In this document: one piece after another, positions 31,092-40,915 of the stretch | Layout of the letters: every line of letters starts with the position of its first letter | How positions within the stretch are numbered: position 1 is the first letter of the stretch | Assembly (NCBI GenBank): GCA_947184155.2 | Contig: CAMXCT020000804.1 | Location: forward strand, 72,501 to 136,500 | Length of the DNA stretch: 64,000 bases | DNA from: Cladocopium goreaui | Taxonomy: Eukaryota > Sar > Dinophyceae > Suessiales > Symbiodiniaceae | Reading direction: 5' to 3' | Program-made: the position numbers and the translations under genes | Notes under the pieces: generated by a model | What the model saw: only the letters and a program-made list of their open reading frames with translations | Database searches by the model: none | What the model was told of the DNA's origin: nothing

Positions 31092-31625
31092 ATGACTCTT
31101 ACAAATCATAAAACAATTTCTGAATTCTTATCTTCAGAACTTCTAAGTTTTGTTGAGCTCTCCGAGGTGGCGATGAAGATGGCGACTTGTGCACGGTGGC
31201 CACTCAAGGGCGGCCACACCGGCCATAAAAACCGGGTTTCTTCGCCTTTGGAGCCACCAGCTAACGCAGACGCACGCTTTTCTCGACTGATCTGCTTCCA
31301 AAAAACACAACTGGCATCCCAAAGTAGGAAAGTATGGAAAAGTGATGAAAAGTTAGTAAACACAGTAGTAAACACGTTTTATTTCGTGGGGGACCATTTT
31401 TTGGAGACGCAGTTCAGTGTGGTTCTTTTCTGTTTGTGGCCGGATGACCCGTGGCTCAAGAAAGGGGAAGGACCTTTGGGTTGTCCCTTTGTTTCCTTGT
31501 GGAAGGTGCAAAAATTATCTCAATTCCACCAAATCGTTTTTACCAATTGTGAACCCAAGGAGTCATTGAAGATGATTTGCGAACTTCCCCCTGAATTGGA
31601 TGAGGGACAAATGTTTGCAGGCTAG
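31092..31625 (+). CDS. Hypothetical protein, first member of ~660-bp array
   Basis: This is a 177-codon frame whose C-terminal 79 codons (FLETQFSVVLFCLWPDDPWL…FHQIVFTNCEPKESLKMICE) recur in the next three units at 32046-32285, 32711-32950 and 33368-33607. Only this member has the longer N-terminal part (FLSSELLSFVELSEVAMKMA). Sequence between units is about as conserved as the frame, so the array need not be coding. No domain is recognised. Confidence 0.35.
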   Translation: MTLTNHKTISEFLSSELLSFVELSEVAMKMATCARWPLKGGHTGHKNRVSSPLEPPANADARFSRLICFQKTQLASQSRKVWKSDEKLVNTVVNTFYFVGDHFLETQFSVVLFCLWPDDPWLKKGEGPLGCPFVSLWKVQKLSQFHQIVFTNCEPKESLKMICELPPELDEGQMFAG

Positions 31626-33960
31626 GGTGGAATGACCCATCATACCCACTGTGTTGGGGGTTGTTGAGGGTTCCTTTTAAGGCTAATTATTCTTGGATTT
31701 CAAAAGCCAAGAAGTGGCGCTACTTGCATGCTCTCATCCGGCCACATGTTCAGGGATAGCGCTGCTTCAGGGAATCTCTCTCAACGCACGAGGTCTCTGA
31801 AACAATCTTTTACAACCTGGCGCTCGGTGCCGATTTCCCACCAAGCAGTTGGCACAATGATGAACATGCGAGCTGTGCACATCCCACTGCGTTGTTAAAG
31901 GAGCCACCAGCTTCCGCAGACGCACGCTTTTCTTCACTGATCTGTCTCAAAAAACACATAACTGATATAACTGGCATCCCAAAGTAGGAAAGTATGGAAA
32001 AGTGATGAAAAGTTAGTAGACACAGTAGTAAACACGTTTTATTTCGTGGGGGGGCATTTTTTGGAGACGCAGTTCAGTGTGGTTCTTTTCTGTTTGTGGC
32101 CGGATGACCCGTGGCTCAAGAAAGGGGAAGGACCTTTGGGTTGTCCCTTTGTTTCCTTGTGGAAGGTGCAAAAATTATCTCAATTCCACCAAATCGTTTT
32201 TACCAATTGTGAACCCAAGGAGTCATTGAAGATGATTTGCGAACTTCCCCCTGAATTGGATGAGGTACAAATGTTTGCAGGCTAGGGTGGAATGACCCAT
32301 CATACCCACTGTGTTGGGGGTTGTTGAGGGTTCCTTTTAAGGCTAATTATTCCTGGATTTCAAAAGCCAAGAAGTGGCCACTTGCCACTTGCATGCTCTC
32401 ATCCGGCCACATGTTCAGGGATAGCGCTGCTTCAGGGAATCTCTCTCAACGCACGAGGTCTCTGAAACAATCTTTTACAACCTGGCGCTCGATGCCAATT
32501 TCCCACCAAGCAGTTGGCTCAATGATGAACATGCGAGCTGTGCACATCCCACTGCGTTGTTAAAGGAGCCACCAGCTTCCGCAGACGCACGCTTTTCTTC
32601 ACTGATCTGTCTCAAAAAACACATAACTGATATAACTGGCATCCCAAAGTAGGAAAGTATGGAAAAGTGATGAAAAGTTAGTAAACACAGTAGTAAACAC
32701 GTTTTATTTCGTGGGGGGGCATTTTTTGGAGACGCAGTTCAGTGTGGTTCTTTTCTGTTTGTGGCCGGATGGCCCGTGGCTCAAGAAAGGGGAAGGACCT
32801 TTGGGTTGTCCCTTTGTTTCCTTGTGGAAGGTGCAAAAATTATCTCAATTCCACCAAATCGTTTTTACCAATTGTGAACCCAAGGAGTCATTGAAGATGA
32901 TTTGCGAACTTCCCCCTGAATTGGATGAGGTACAAATGTTTGCAGGCTAGGGTGGAATGACCCATCATACCCACTGTGTTGGGGGTTGTTGAGGGTTCCT
33001 TTTAAGGCTAATTATTCCTGGATTTCAAAAGCCAAGAAGTGGCCACTTGCCACTTGCATGCTCTCATCCGGCCACATGTTCAGGGATAGCGCTGCTTCAG
33101 GGAATCTCTCTCAACGCACGAGGTCTCTGAAACAATCTTTTACAACCTGGCGCTCGATGCCAATTTCCCACCAAGCAGCTGGGACAATGATGAAGATGCG
33201 AGTTGTGCACATCCCACTGCGCTCCTAAAGGAGTTCCGCAGACGCACGCTTTTCTTCACTGATCTGTCTCAAAAAACACATAACTGATATAACTGGCATC
33301 CCAAAGTAGGAAAGTATGGAAAAGTGATGAAAAGTTAGTAAACACAGTAGTAAACACGTTTTATTTCGTGGGGGGGCATTTTTTGGAGACGCAGTTCAGT
33401 GTGGTTCTTTTCTGTTTGTGGCCGGATGACCCGTGGCTCAAGAAAGGGGAAGGACCTTTGGGTTGTCCCTTTGTTTCCTTGTGGAAGGTGCAAAAATTAT
33501 CTCAATTCCACCAAATCGTTTTTACCAATTGTGAACCCAAGGAGTCATTGAAGATGATTTGCGAACTTCCCCCTGAATTGGATGAGGGACAAATGTTTGC
33601 AGGCTAGGGTGGAATGACCCATCATACCCACTGTGTTGGGGGTTGTTGAGGGTTCCTTTTAAGGCTAATTATTCCTGGATTTCAAAAGCCAAGAAGTGGC
33701 CACTTGCCACTTGCATGCTCTCATCCGGCCACATGTTCAGGGATAGCGCTGCTTCAGGGAATCTCTCTCAACGCACGAGGTCTCTGAAACAATCTTTAAG
33801 GGCAGCCGTCCTATTTTTTTTCTTCCCGGACTTGGAAGCATCAACCAGAATATGGCTGAGCCAAGTCTGAGATGAGCCACGGCGCCTCCAAAAGTCATCA
33901 CGTTGGAGGTTGGTGTTAAAAATGCCGATTTCCCACCAAGCAGCTGGCACAATGATGGTT
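31251..33960 (+). repeat. Four tandem units of ~650-730 bp
   Basis: Units begin at about 31251, 31901, 32566 and 33232 with (GAGCCACCAGC)TTCCGCAGACGCACGC. Each carries two open frames, one of 79 codons and one of up to 80 codons (VPFKANYSWISKAKKWPLAT…). The last unit has about 110 bp of foreign sequence at 33797-33907 in place of a short stretch. The near identity suggests recent duplication. Confidence 0.9.
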
Positions 33961-34314
33961 TTTTGGGATTTTTTGGGGGGTGATTTTTAAATTAGGGGAC
34001 TGGCAATTGGTTTATTTCATAATCCAGCAATATCCACTGTGGTAAAGTTTAGTTCAATGTTGTATGATGAATTACTATTTTTTGGCGTTTTGGCAAATCT
34101 AGTGCCTAGGGCTTACCAAGCCCCTAGTGCCTATAACTCAGGGCCATGGGTGGGGGGAAAGTCCTCATCAGATGGACGGCTAGAAGTATGGATGAATAGA
34201 AAGATGGATAGGTGAACAGATCATTCGGCAATTCAATTGTTCATGTCATGATGACACGGTTTGTTCAGATCATGGTTTGCCGAACTCATGTGACGGAAGC
34301 CTTTTGATTGTTAC

Positions 34315-34533
34315 GTGCGAAGAGCAGAAGTCCCGGAGTCCTCCGGGCTCAGTTTCCTCTTCCAATGGAACATGGCACCAAGGCGAGATTTAGAAGAGAC
34401 ATTCAAGCGGTTGGATGAAGATCGCAGCGGACAGGCGTGTGATCGTCCATGGCTATCCAGGGACAACCCAACTGATCAATCGAGTGGCGAAAGCCAACCC
34501 ATTGCAGGTTCCCAAGTCACTCAACAGAAGTAG
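34315..34533 (+). CDS. Candidate EF-hand-like exon
   Basis: From the inner ATG at 34371 the frame reads MAPRRDLEETFKRLDEDRSG. An amphipathic helix followed by D-x-D-x-S-G matches the start of an EF-hand calcium loop, but the loop is not completed in this frame. The frame ends at 34533. In the next frame RVIVHGYPGTTQLINRVAKA is also protein-like, so an exon end or frameshift near 34432 is possible. Confidence 0.35.
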   Translation: MRRAEVPESSGLSFLFQWNMAPRRDLEETFKRLDEDRSGQACDRPWLSRDNPTDQSSGESQPIAGSQVTQQK

Positions 34534-34944
34534 GAATGGCTAGAGGTGGAACACTTTAGGTGAGAATGGATCAGTTTAGTCAATACATGGGGGTGGATCT
34601 CACTGCCATTTCATTGGTGGGGAATAAGATGGAATAAGAACCATTCTACATTCTACACCCCAACGTTTGTATAGATAGAAGATGATAGAAGATACGTCTG
34701 TCGGTATGTCATAAACATCCATAAAACGTTGTAATGAAAACATCCGGATTACACCAGTTTACATCTATAATCATCCATAAATAGTTGACAATAAACCAAG
34801 CAAAGTGGTGTGATCCGCTTCATTGTCAACCATTTTCAGCACCCACAGGTCAAGACGGATTCAAAATCACCAAAGATCTCTGTGGGTCGCATCACCGCTT
34901 GTTGGTTTCAGATGATTCTTACTTACCGTCCTAACCAGGATGAC

Positions 34945-34995
34945 AATCACCATCATCGTCGTCGTCGTCGTCGTCGTCATCATCATCATCATCAT
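34945..34995. repeat. (CGT)n(ATC)n microsatellite, target of element 2
   Basis: GTCGTCGTC then ATCATCATC run up to the LTR. ATC repeats resume at 43515 on the other side, so the element split one microsatellite. Confidence 0.85.
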
Positions 34996-35228
34996 TGTTG
35001 AAATCAAGTGTACAACTTCCCTGTCTGTAATCTCAGCAGCTGTAGCCCACGCGCTGTACTTTTCACTGTAGCGCTCGAGTAACGCTAGCTCAAGGCTAAC
35101 TCAAGGTAACGCTCAAGGGCCCTGTATGGAGCCCAAATGTATCGTACCATGACATGTACTCAGAGTAGACTAACATGTTGTATCAGCAACTGTATAGCTC
35201 ATGTACATGTGCAGGTGTATTCTTAACA
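34996..35228 (-). repeat. 3' LTR of copia element 2
   Basis: It is 233 bp and identical by eye to 43282-43514. It contains twelve TGTA words (at 35009, 35026, 35041, 35055, 35067, 35123, 35138, 35155, 35179, 35191, 35202 and 35216), mostly 11-17 bp apart. Confidence 0.95.
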
Positions 35229-35530
35229 CCCTGCCTCAACTGCAACATGTACTTCACAAACATTGAAAGAATCATTGTATAACTGAACTGTATTAAATCA
35301 TGTAAGACATCAGTCATCTGTACAAAACTTTGCCTTCGAAAATCCTGTACATCGATCGAAAACGTAGTGCCGTGTTGATGTACAGACATCTTGTAGCCAG
35401 AATTGTCAGATGGATGTATCCATGCAAAGTTACTCACATGTAGTCAGAAACCGTTGTAAAAGAACTGTAGCAGTATCCAACCATGTACTTCACAAATTCA
35501 GATTTATAGAACATCTCATGTAGATGCAGC
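35229..35530 (-). other. Region between 3' ORF and 3' LTR
   Basis: An 84-codon minus frame (35183-35437; FIQFSYTMILSMFVKY-like hydrophobic centre) runs into the LTR. It could be a short late protein, but its C-terminus is LTR sequence, so it is not called as a gene. TGTA words stay frequent. Confidence 0.35.
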
Positions 35531-36505
35531 TCAGCCTGTAATCTCCACAGCATCTGTAGGCTCTTCTGGAGTGTCTTCGATGCCTGTAGACGATTCATCA
35601 ATGGGCTGTACCTGAGGTGGCAATTGGGCGCCAGGAGTGCCCATCGGCACTGTACCCGATCCTGTCTGTGGGATATTCACGTTGTATTTTGAGATGTAGC
35701 TCACCACCTTGTAGAGCTGATCTGTAGGAAAGTGCTGTAGCACTTGGGCCCCATGCCAGCTCAGTGCCATTGTCAGTCCTGCATGGACTGGATCTGTCTC
35801 GTTCAGTGTATCGAGGATTGTAGACACATGCAATGGGATGTGCTCAAGAAAGAGGTACCCGTTGTCAAGGCTGTAGCGGCTGAGAATGTCAGCCATGTTG
35901 ATCTGCACCTGGAAGATCCTTTGTGAATTGATTTCCTTTTGAGAAAAGCTGTACACCATGTTCTCCAGAAATTGGACTCTCATGCCAACGAATCCCCTAT
36001 TGAAAACGTTGACCATCTTGTTGTACATCAAGGCGGTCAGTCGAGCCAATTCCGGGGTGCACACCTTCACATAGAATTCATCTGTGTACTGGGTCTTGAT
36101 GTACCCGTGATACACCAAGAAAATCAACCAGGTGATCGCGTCATGCATCGAAAAATGTCCCATTGTCATCCCGTACGTGCCCTGTGGACGAATCTGGGCA
36201 TGCTTGTACCCTTCGCCGCGGCCACTCATGTAATGGCCTTTGGTCAATGGAATGTACAACGTATCCACTGACTCATCGATGGGTTCTGTACTGCGAAGGT
36301 CTGTAAATTCGTCCCTAGCTGTAACCTCGTGCATCTCTCCGAGGTCATAGAGGCACCCTAAATCCGCTCCGGTGTAGAGGGATTTGTAGGGCTGTACGCC
36401 CGTGACGCCGGTCATGCGTGCCATGGCTGTATCCGAGGCTGTAGCTAAAAACCAGGGCTTGCACCTAAAAAGTCGGACGGCGCGGCCAGCAAAGTGTATC
36501 GCCAA
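35531..36505 (-). CDS. Extra 3' ORF of copia element 2, 324 codons
   Basis: This uninterrupted frame lies downstream of RNase H, where ordinary copia elements have nothing. The likely start is the Met in MARMTGVTGVQPYKSLYTGA or the upstream Met at 36505. It reads as a compact, mostly helical protein (HDAITWLIFLVYHGYIKTQY, FVGMRVQFLENMVYSFSQKE, NGYLFLEHIPLHVSTILDTL) with a Pro/Glu-rich, probably disordered tail. There is no clear signal peptide, one possible membrane segment (AITWLIFLVYHGYI), and no motif I recognise. Intactness beside a broken polyprotein suggests selection or recent capture. Envelope-like, capsid-like or host-derived origins remain open. Confidence 0.65.
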   Translation of the reverse strand: MAIHFAGRAVRLFRCKPWFLATASDTAMARMTGVTGVQPYKSLYTGADLGCLYDLGEMHEVTARDEFTDLRSTEPIDESVDTLYIPLTKGHYMSGRGEGYKHAQIRPQGTYGMTMGHFSMHDAITWLIFLVYHGYIKTQYTDEFYVKVCTPELARLTALMYNKMVNVFNRGFVGMRVQFLENMVYSFSQKEINSQRIFQVQINMADILSRYSLDNGYLFLEHIPLHVSTILDTLNETDPVHAGLTMALSWHGAQVLQHFPTDQLYKVVSYISKYNVNIPQTGSGTVPMGTPGAQLPPQVQPIDESSTGIEDTPEEPTDAVEITG

Positions 36506-36663
36506 AACATGTACTGCAAAACGACAGTGAAAAAGAAAACGATCATGTAACCCTTGGGGTGAATGATGTAGTAAAAAGAAGTGATCATGTACGTGTCAAA
36601 CTGTATCACAATGACCATGTAACCCTTAAGGTAGACATACGTGTACATGATATACTCAATCAA
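36445..36663 (-). CDS. Small hydrophobic frame upstream of the 3' ORF
   Basis: This is a 72-codon minus frame overlapping the start of the 324-codon frame. It is Tyr/Ile/Val/Phe-rich with a repeated KGYM motif (YLKGYMVIVIQF, then HPKGYMIVFFFTVV). It could be a membrane peptide or a by-product of the dense TGTA/CATGTA words, and the latter is at least as likely. Confidence 0.25.
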   Translation of the reverse strand: MIEYIMYTYVYLKGYMVIVIQFDTYMITSFYYIIHPKGYMIVFFFTVVLQYMFWRYTLLAAPSDFLGASPGF

Positions 36664-36735
36664 GTAGGCTGCAGATACGTGTACACTTGTTGTGTTCGTA
36701 TGCTGGTGTGTGAAACTGCTGTAGCTGGATTCTCC

Positions 36736-37392
36736 TCAATTGTCTGGCGGACGTATGCCCGCAGCATGTAAGTGCCATTGGAGCACTTCTCGTTGCACGT
36801 ATTTTGTAAGAATGTCTGACGGATTGTGTTTGGTGTTGATTTTGTGTATGGAAAGGATGCCGTCGTGAATGAGGTGTTGTATGAACATGTATTTGAGCTC
36901 GATGTGTTTGGCTCGCTTGGACACGCCAATGCGTGTAGCCATGCTTTTGCCTGATGTGCTGTCAGTGTGTATTTTGAGGCTGATCTTGTTGTGTAGGATC
37001 TCTCCCAAGAAGTTCTTGAGGTGCAATGCCTCTGTAGCACCTGTACCAATCGCGTAGAACTCGCTTTCTGCTGAAGAAAGTGCTACTACGGATTGTGTAC
37101 GTGAACCGAAGTGGACTGTAGTCCCAAGGAATTGGATCACGAAGCCAGATGTACTTTTGCGTGTAACCTGGCATCCTGCCCAGTCTGCATCTGTGTAGAC
37201 TGTCAGGTCGAGCTGCTCCTTGTTGTTGGGCTGTAGAAACACCGTTGGTTGTATCACGAACTTGTGGTGCTTTGTACCTGCTAGGTACCTGAGGCAATGT
37301 CGTAGCCGCTGTCTGTCGCGGACTGTTGTTGTAAAGAACGCGCTAGTTCTTTTACTGCAAAGCTCATGTCTGGTCGTGTGTATGAAAGCCAT
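36736..37392 (-). CDS. pol: RNase H of copia element 2
   Basis: Copia RNase H is well preserved: LTVYTDADWAGCQVTRKSTS, VVALSSAESEFYAIGTGATE, LKIHTDSTSGKSMATRIGVS and NPSDILTKYVQREVLQWHLH. The acidic catalytic residues (Asp in YTDAD, Glu in SAESE, Asp in HTDS, Asp in SDILTK) are present. The frame differs from the RT frame. The change lies near 37325, where RT ends in FAVKELARSL and this frame resumes at TTTVRDRQRLRHCLRYLAGT. A single-base indel explains it. Confidence 0.85.
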   Translation of the reverse strand: MAFIHTTRHELCSKRTSAFFTTTVRDRQRLRHCLRYLAGTKHHKFVIQPTVFLQPNNKEQLDLTVYTDADWAGCQVTRKSTSGFVIQFLGTTVHFGSRTQSVVALSSAESEFYAIGTGATEALHLKNFLGEILHNKISLKIHTDSTSGKSMATRIGVSKRAKHIELKYMFIQHLIHDGILSIHKINTKHNPSDILTKYVQREVLQWHLHAAGIRPPDN

Positions 37393-39794
37393 TGCAGCTT
37401 TCCGACCATACGCCTGTAGTGGGCGTGCTCTTCTGTGTCAAGGAGTTCATCCTGTTCTGTTGTAGGTGTAGTGCTGTTGGAACCTGTAGTGACGGCTGCT
37501 GTTGCATTTTGTAGGTTTGCTTCTTGCAGGATGTTGTCGATGTAACTGTTTCCCAAAGAGACTTCAAAGTGATCTCCTTTGTTTGTAATCTTCCTTCCAA
37601 GGAAGTCAATTGTGTTGTTTGTTGTGCAGGTGCCTGTATGGCGAAGCAACATCTTGGCCTGTATCTCCTTGAAAATTCGAGCGACCTCATCAGGTTCTCC
37701 TGTAAAGAGAAGATCGTCAACATAGACCATGATGTAAACTTTGCCATTGGTGTAGACATTGGGCTCTGATTGTAGTCTTTTTAGACCGAGGTCTGTAAGC
37801 ACTTTTGCTAAGTGCTCCTGCCATGCTTTCGGGCTGCTTCGTAGACCATACATTGCTTTGTGTAGCCTCCAGAGAATGTTTGGATTGGTGTAGTACTCCT
37901 TTGGTGGTCTGAGTACCAGGCCTGCTGTTGCTGCGAGTGCGTGTAAGAAAGCGGTAGATATGTCACCTACCTGTACAATCCATCCTCTGGCCATGCTGAG
38001 TGCTAGGAGTATCCTTAGCACTGCAAAGAGTGGTGTACTGGCGTACACATCATCTTGGTCTTCGATGTGTTCGGTGTACCCTTTTGCTACGATCCTTGCT
38101 CGTACTTCATCTCCTTTGGATCTGTAGACCCATCTTGACTCGATGATGTTGTCGAGATCAAGTTCTTGTCTTTGTTGAGGTGTAAGCTTTGTAACATCTA
38201 CCTCCTCGTACACTCCTTGTGTTCTCATGGATTCCATCTCCTTGTGCATTCCTTGCTTTAACTTCTCTGTATCGAATCCTTCGTTGTTGTAGATGTGAGG
38301 CTCGAGTAGCCTCTGTTCTGCTCGTACCTCCTGTGGGTCTTCGCTTGTTGCTGTTGTAACCTTCTTGCCGCTCTTCAATGCGACTGTAACTGCATTGATT
38401 CTCAATCTTGGTCTTGTACTGTCTCTCTCCTTTGTCTCTTCTGGTCTCGCTGGTGCTTGCTGTGTTGTACTTTGCTTTCTGCTCTTGCTTGCACTTCCTT
38501 CATGTACTTGGTCGTCAACTGGTCTGGTTGGTGAGCCTGTTGGCATTGGTGATGTTCCCAACCTCATTGCTGTAGAGTGTGTTGACGTTGATGCTGAAGC
38601 TGTGCTTTGATGTTGTTCTTCGACTCTTTGTTTCTTTGTTGTCTCTGTTCTTGCTTTCTTTGCTTCTGTTTCTGCTTCCTTTGTGTTGGTAGCATGCTTT
38701 GCTGCTGTTGTTGGTTGATTGCCTGTACTCGTTTCTTCGTGTGGTGTTTGCCCTGCCTGGACTTGTTGCTCTGTTGATGCTGGTGTTGGTGGTAGTATGA
38801 AAGCTGGCTGGAATCCAATTGGTGGTGTAGGATTCCATGGTGTGCCAGTGATTGTGTCCATCAATTGAGCATCGTACCTGTTTGTACCTGCTAGTCGTCT
38901 GATTGTACGTGAGCGTACAATTCTGCCTGCAATGCCAATGAAGGACTCTCCAGTGGATGTACATTTGCCGAGCCAAATGCCTTTGTAGAACCTGGGGTCA
39001 AGCTTTGGTCGTTGTTTGATCGACTGTACCATGTACATCACAGTCTCTCCAAATTCACAGAGAGCTGCATTGTGTGTTCGTCCCCATCTTTTGTGGTAGC
39101 TGGTGTAGCCATCTGCTCTGATGAGGAATCTGTTGATCAGGTATGCTGAGTGTCGTACTGCCCAAGCCATGATTGGGTGTGTTGTCGGCAGTCTTGTGTT
39201 GTAGTTCTGCTGTACCTGTGTCCTGAGTGTCCTGATGTGGCCAGCAAGGGTACGGTGGAATCTTTCGATGCTGCCACTGCTTTGTGAGCTGTATGCCGGT
39301 GCAAAACGCACTGTCATGTTGCCTGTTGCTTTGGCTGTAGCTCTAAGGAGCGCCATCAGGTATTCTTCTTGGTCACTTTGTAATATGCCTTCTGCTCTTC
39401 CACATTCAAGAATGAATGCTTGTAGGCATGCCTGTGCATAGCCAAACTGTCCTTTCTTGTCCGTAAGCATTGTTGCCATTGCCATGCCGGTCTGTATGTC
39501 TATGGCTGTCAGGATTGGTACCGGCCATTTGTCTTCATAGGTCTTGATGTAGGTGAAATCAACTTGTATGATTGGCTGTTTCGATGTTTGCTGTTGGTGG
39601 CTTGTCTGTCTGCCACGAGATTGTATGCACACAGGACACCAACTCCTGTATGGCATGTGTGTAAGGTTGTGCTGTTGTATCTCCTGCGGTGTAGGTTGTA
39701 CCGGTTGCATCATTGCTTTCGCATTTGTTTGCGCTCTGTTGTTCATCTTCTTCTTCTGTTGGCATTTCTTTTCTGTATTCTCTTCTTTCTTCAA
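37281..39794 (-). CDS. pol: Integrase and reverse transcriptase of element 2
   Basis: This is an 837-codon frame. Residues of about 42-56 hold the integrase zinc motif (HNLTHMPYRSWCPVC). The catalytic core has Asp79 (VDFTYIK), Asp141 (LQSDQEEY) and Glu177 (SIERFHR), with exactly 35 residues between the last two. A Ser/Thr/Gln-rich linker follows at about 330-450. RT motifs are VYRSKGDEVRARIVAKGY, VQVGDISTAFLHAL, LHKAMYGLRSSPKAW and catalytic YVDD at about 691-694. The N-terminus is probably reached by a frameshift near 39750, since the adjacent frame (MRRIEDDWTTEPQPTRQQEW) looks like the natural upstream part. Confidence 0.9.
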   Translation of the reverse strand: MKKEENTEKKCQQKKKMNNRAQTNAKAMMQPVQPTPQEIQQHNLTHMPYRSWCPVCIQSRGRQTSHQQQTSKQPIIQVDFTYIKTYEDKWPVPILTAIDIQTGMAMATMLTDKKGQFGYAQACLQAFILECGRAEGILQSDQEEYLMALLRATAKATGNMTVRFAPAYSSQSSGSIERFHRTLAGHIRTLRTQVQQNYNTRLPTTHPIMAWAVRHSAYLINRFLIRADGYTSYHKRWGRTHNAALCEFGETVMYMVQSIKQRPKLDPRFYKGIWLGKCTSTGESFIGIAGRIVRSRTIRRLAGTNRYDAQLMDTITGTPWNPTPPIGFQPAFILPPTPASTEQQVQAGQTPHEETSTGNQPTTAAKHATNTKEAETEAKKARTETTKKQRVEEQHQSTASASTSTHSTAMRLGTSPMPTGSPTRPVDDQVHEGSASKSRKQSTTQQAPARPEETKERDSTRPRLRINAVTVALKSGKKVTTATSEDPQEVRAEQRLLEPHIYNNEGFDTEKLKQGMHKEMESMRTQGVYEEVDVTKLTPQQRQELDLDNIIESRWVYRSKGDEVRARIVAKGYTEHIEDQDDVYASTPLFAVLRILLALSMARGWIVQVGDISTAFLHALAATAGLVLRPPKEYYTNPNILWRLHKAMYGLRSSPKAWQEHLAKVLTDLGLKRLQSEPNVYTNGKVYIMVYVDDLLFTGEPDEVARIFKEIQAKMLLRHTGTCTTNNTIDFLGRKITNKGDHFEVSLGNSYIDNILQEANLQNATAAVTTGSNSTTPTTEQDELLDTEEHAHYRRMVGKLQWLSYTRPDMSFAVKELARSLQQQSATDSGYDIASGT

Positions 39795-39944
39795 AGGTTG
39801 TAGATCCTGTCCATTCTTGTTGTCTTGTTGGTTGTGGTTCTGTAGTCCAATCGTCTTCGATTCTTCTCATGTTGTGCTCCTCTCGTATGTGTGTTGCTCT
39901 GTATGGGAGCAGTTGATAGTTTGCTCACTTGTGTTCTTCTTCAA

Positions 39945-40915
39945 CTTGGGGAGGGGGGGGTGCACCACCCCCCCCCCAGCTTTGTCACTATAGCCATTCA
40001 TAGTCACTGTAGCCATTCACAAAGGGGAGGGTGGGTCCACCACCCCCCCCCTCAGCTGCCGACAAACAAGGGGGGGTGGGTCCACCACCCCCCCCCTCAG
40101 CTGCCGACAAACAAGGGGGGGGTGGGTCCACCACCCCCCCCCCTCAGCTGCCGACAAACAGGGCGGAGTGGGTCCACAACCCCCTCCCCCCAGCTTCCAA
40201 CGATCAGGAGGGAAGGCTCCACCACCCCCTACTCCTCATCTCGCAGCAAATCTTTTTTTAGATTTTGGCCTGACTAGAAGTAGAAGCAGTAGTAGTAGTA
40301 GTAGTAGCAGCAGTAGTAGTAGTAGTAGCATAACACAAATTTACGCTTTGGAGTTAGTTGTTGATAATAGTAGTAGTAGTAGTAGTGGTAGTGGTAGTGG
40401 TAGTAGTAGTAGTAGTGGTAGTAGTAGTAGTAGTAGTAGTAGTCGTAGTAGTAGTTGTTGTTGTAGTTGTAATAGTAGTAATAGCAGTAGCAGTAGCAGC
40501 AGCAGAAGCAGCAGGAGTAGTAGTAGTAGTAGCAGCAGGAGTAGTAGTAGTAGTAGTAGAAGTAGTAGTAGTAGTAGCAGCAGGAGGAGTAGTAGTAGTA
40601 GTAGTACCCCCCCCCACCTTGGATGGGCACAGCTGGGGGGGGGGGGGGGCACCCCCCCCCAACCTTGGATGGGCACAGCTGGGGGAGGGGGGTGGTGCAC
40701 CCCCCCCCATGGAATGGGAACAGCTGGGGGGGTGGTGCATCTCCCATGGTCTGAAGTAAGCTGGGGTTGGTGGATATTTAGGCTTTGAGGTAGGGATGGT
40801 GCGTTGTGCAGGAGATGATACTAGCAAGGCTGGAGGGGGGGGTGGTGCAGCCACTTCTAGCTTGGGCGGGCTTGGAGCAAGGGTTGGGGGGGGGGGGAGG
40901 TGCACCCCCCCCTAG
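39945..40915. repeat. G/C-hairpin and (AGT)n island inside element 2
   Basis: The left part (about 39945-40240) has about five units of GGGGGGTGGGTCCACCACCC followed by CCTCAGCTGCCGACAAACA. The centre (40279-40607) is (AGT)n with AGC variants. The right part (40608-40915) has GGGCACAGCTGGGGGGG units with TGCACCCCCC, inverted relative to the left. G-runs next to C-runs form many hairpins. TGTA, abundant elsewhere in the element, is almost absent. It is probably a secondary insertion or expansion within the retrotransposon. Confidence 0.8.

Noticed and set aside
31440-31460. Relic dinoflagellate spliced leader in the ~660-bp units (TGGCTCAAG)
   Set aside because: Only about nine bases match the leader's 3' end. 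The preceding bases do not match the known leader, and no adjacent retroposed gene start is seen.
40274-40905. Poly-Tyr, poly-Leu, poly-Val and Ser frames inside element 2
   Set aside because: They are products of the (AGT)n run.
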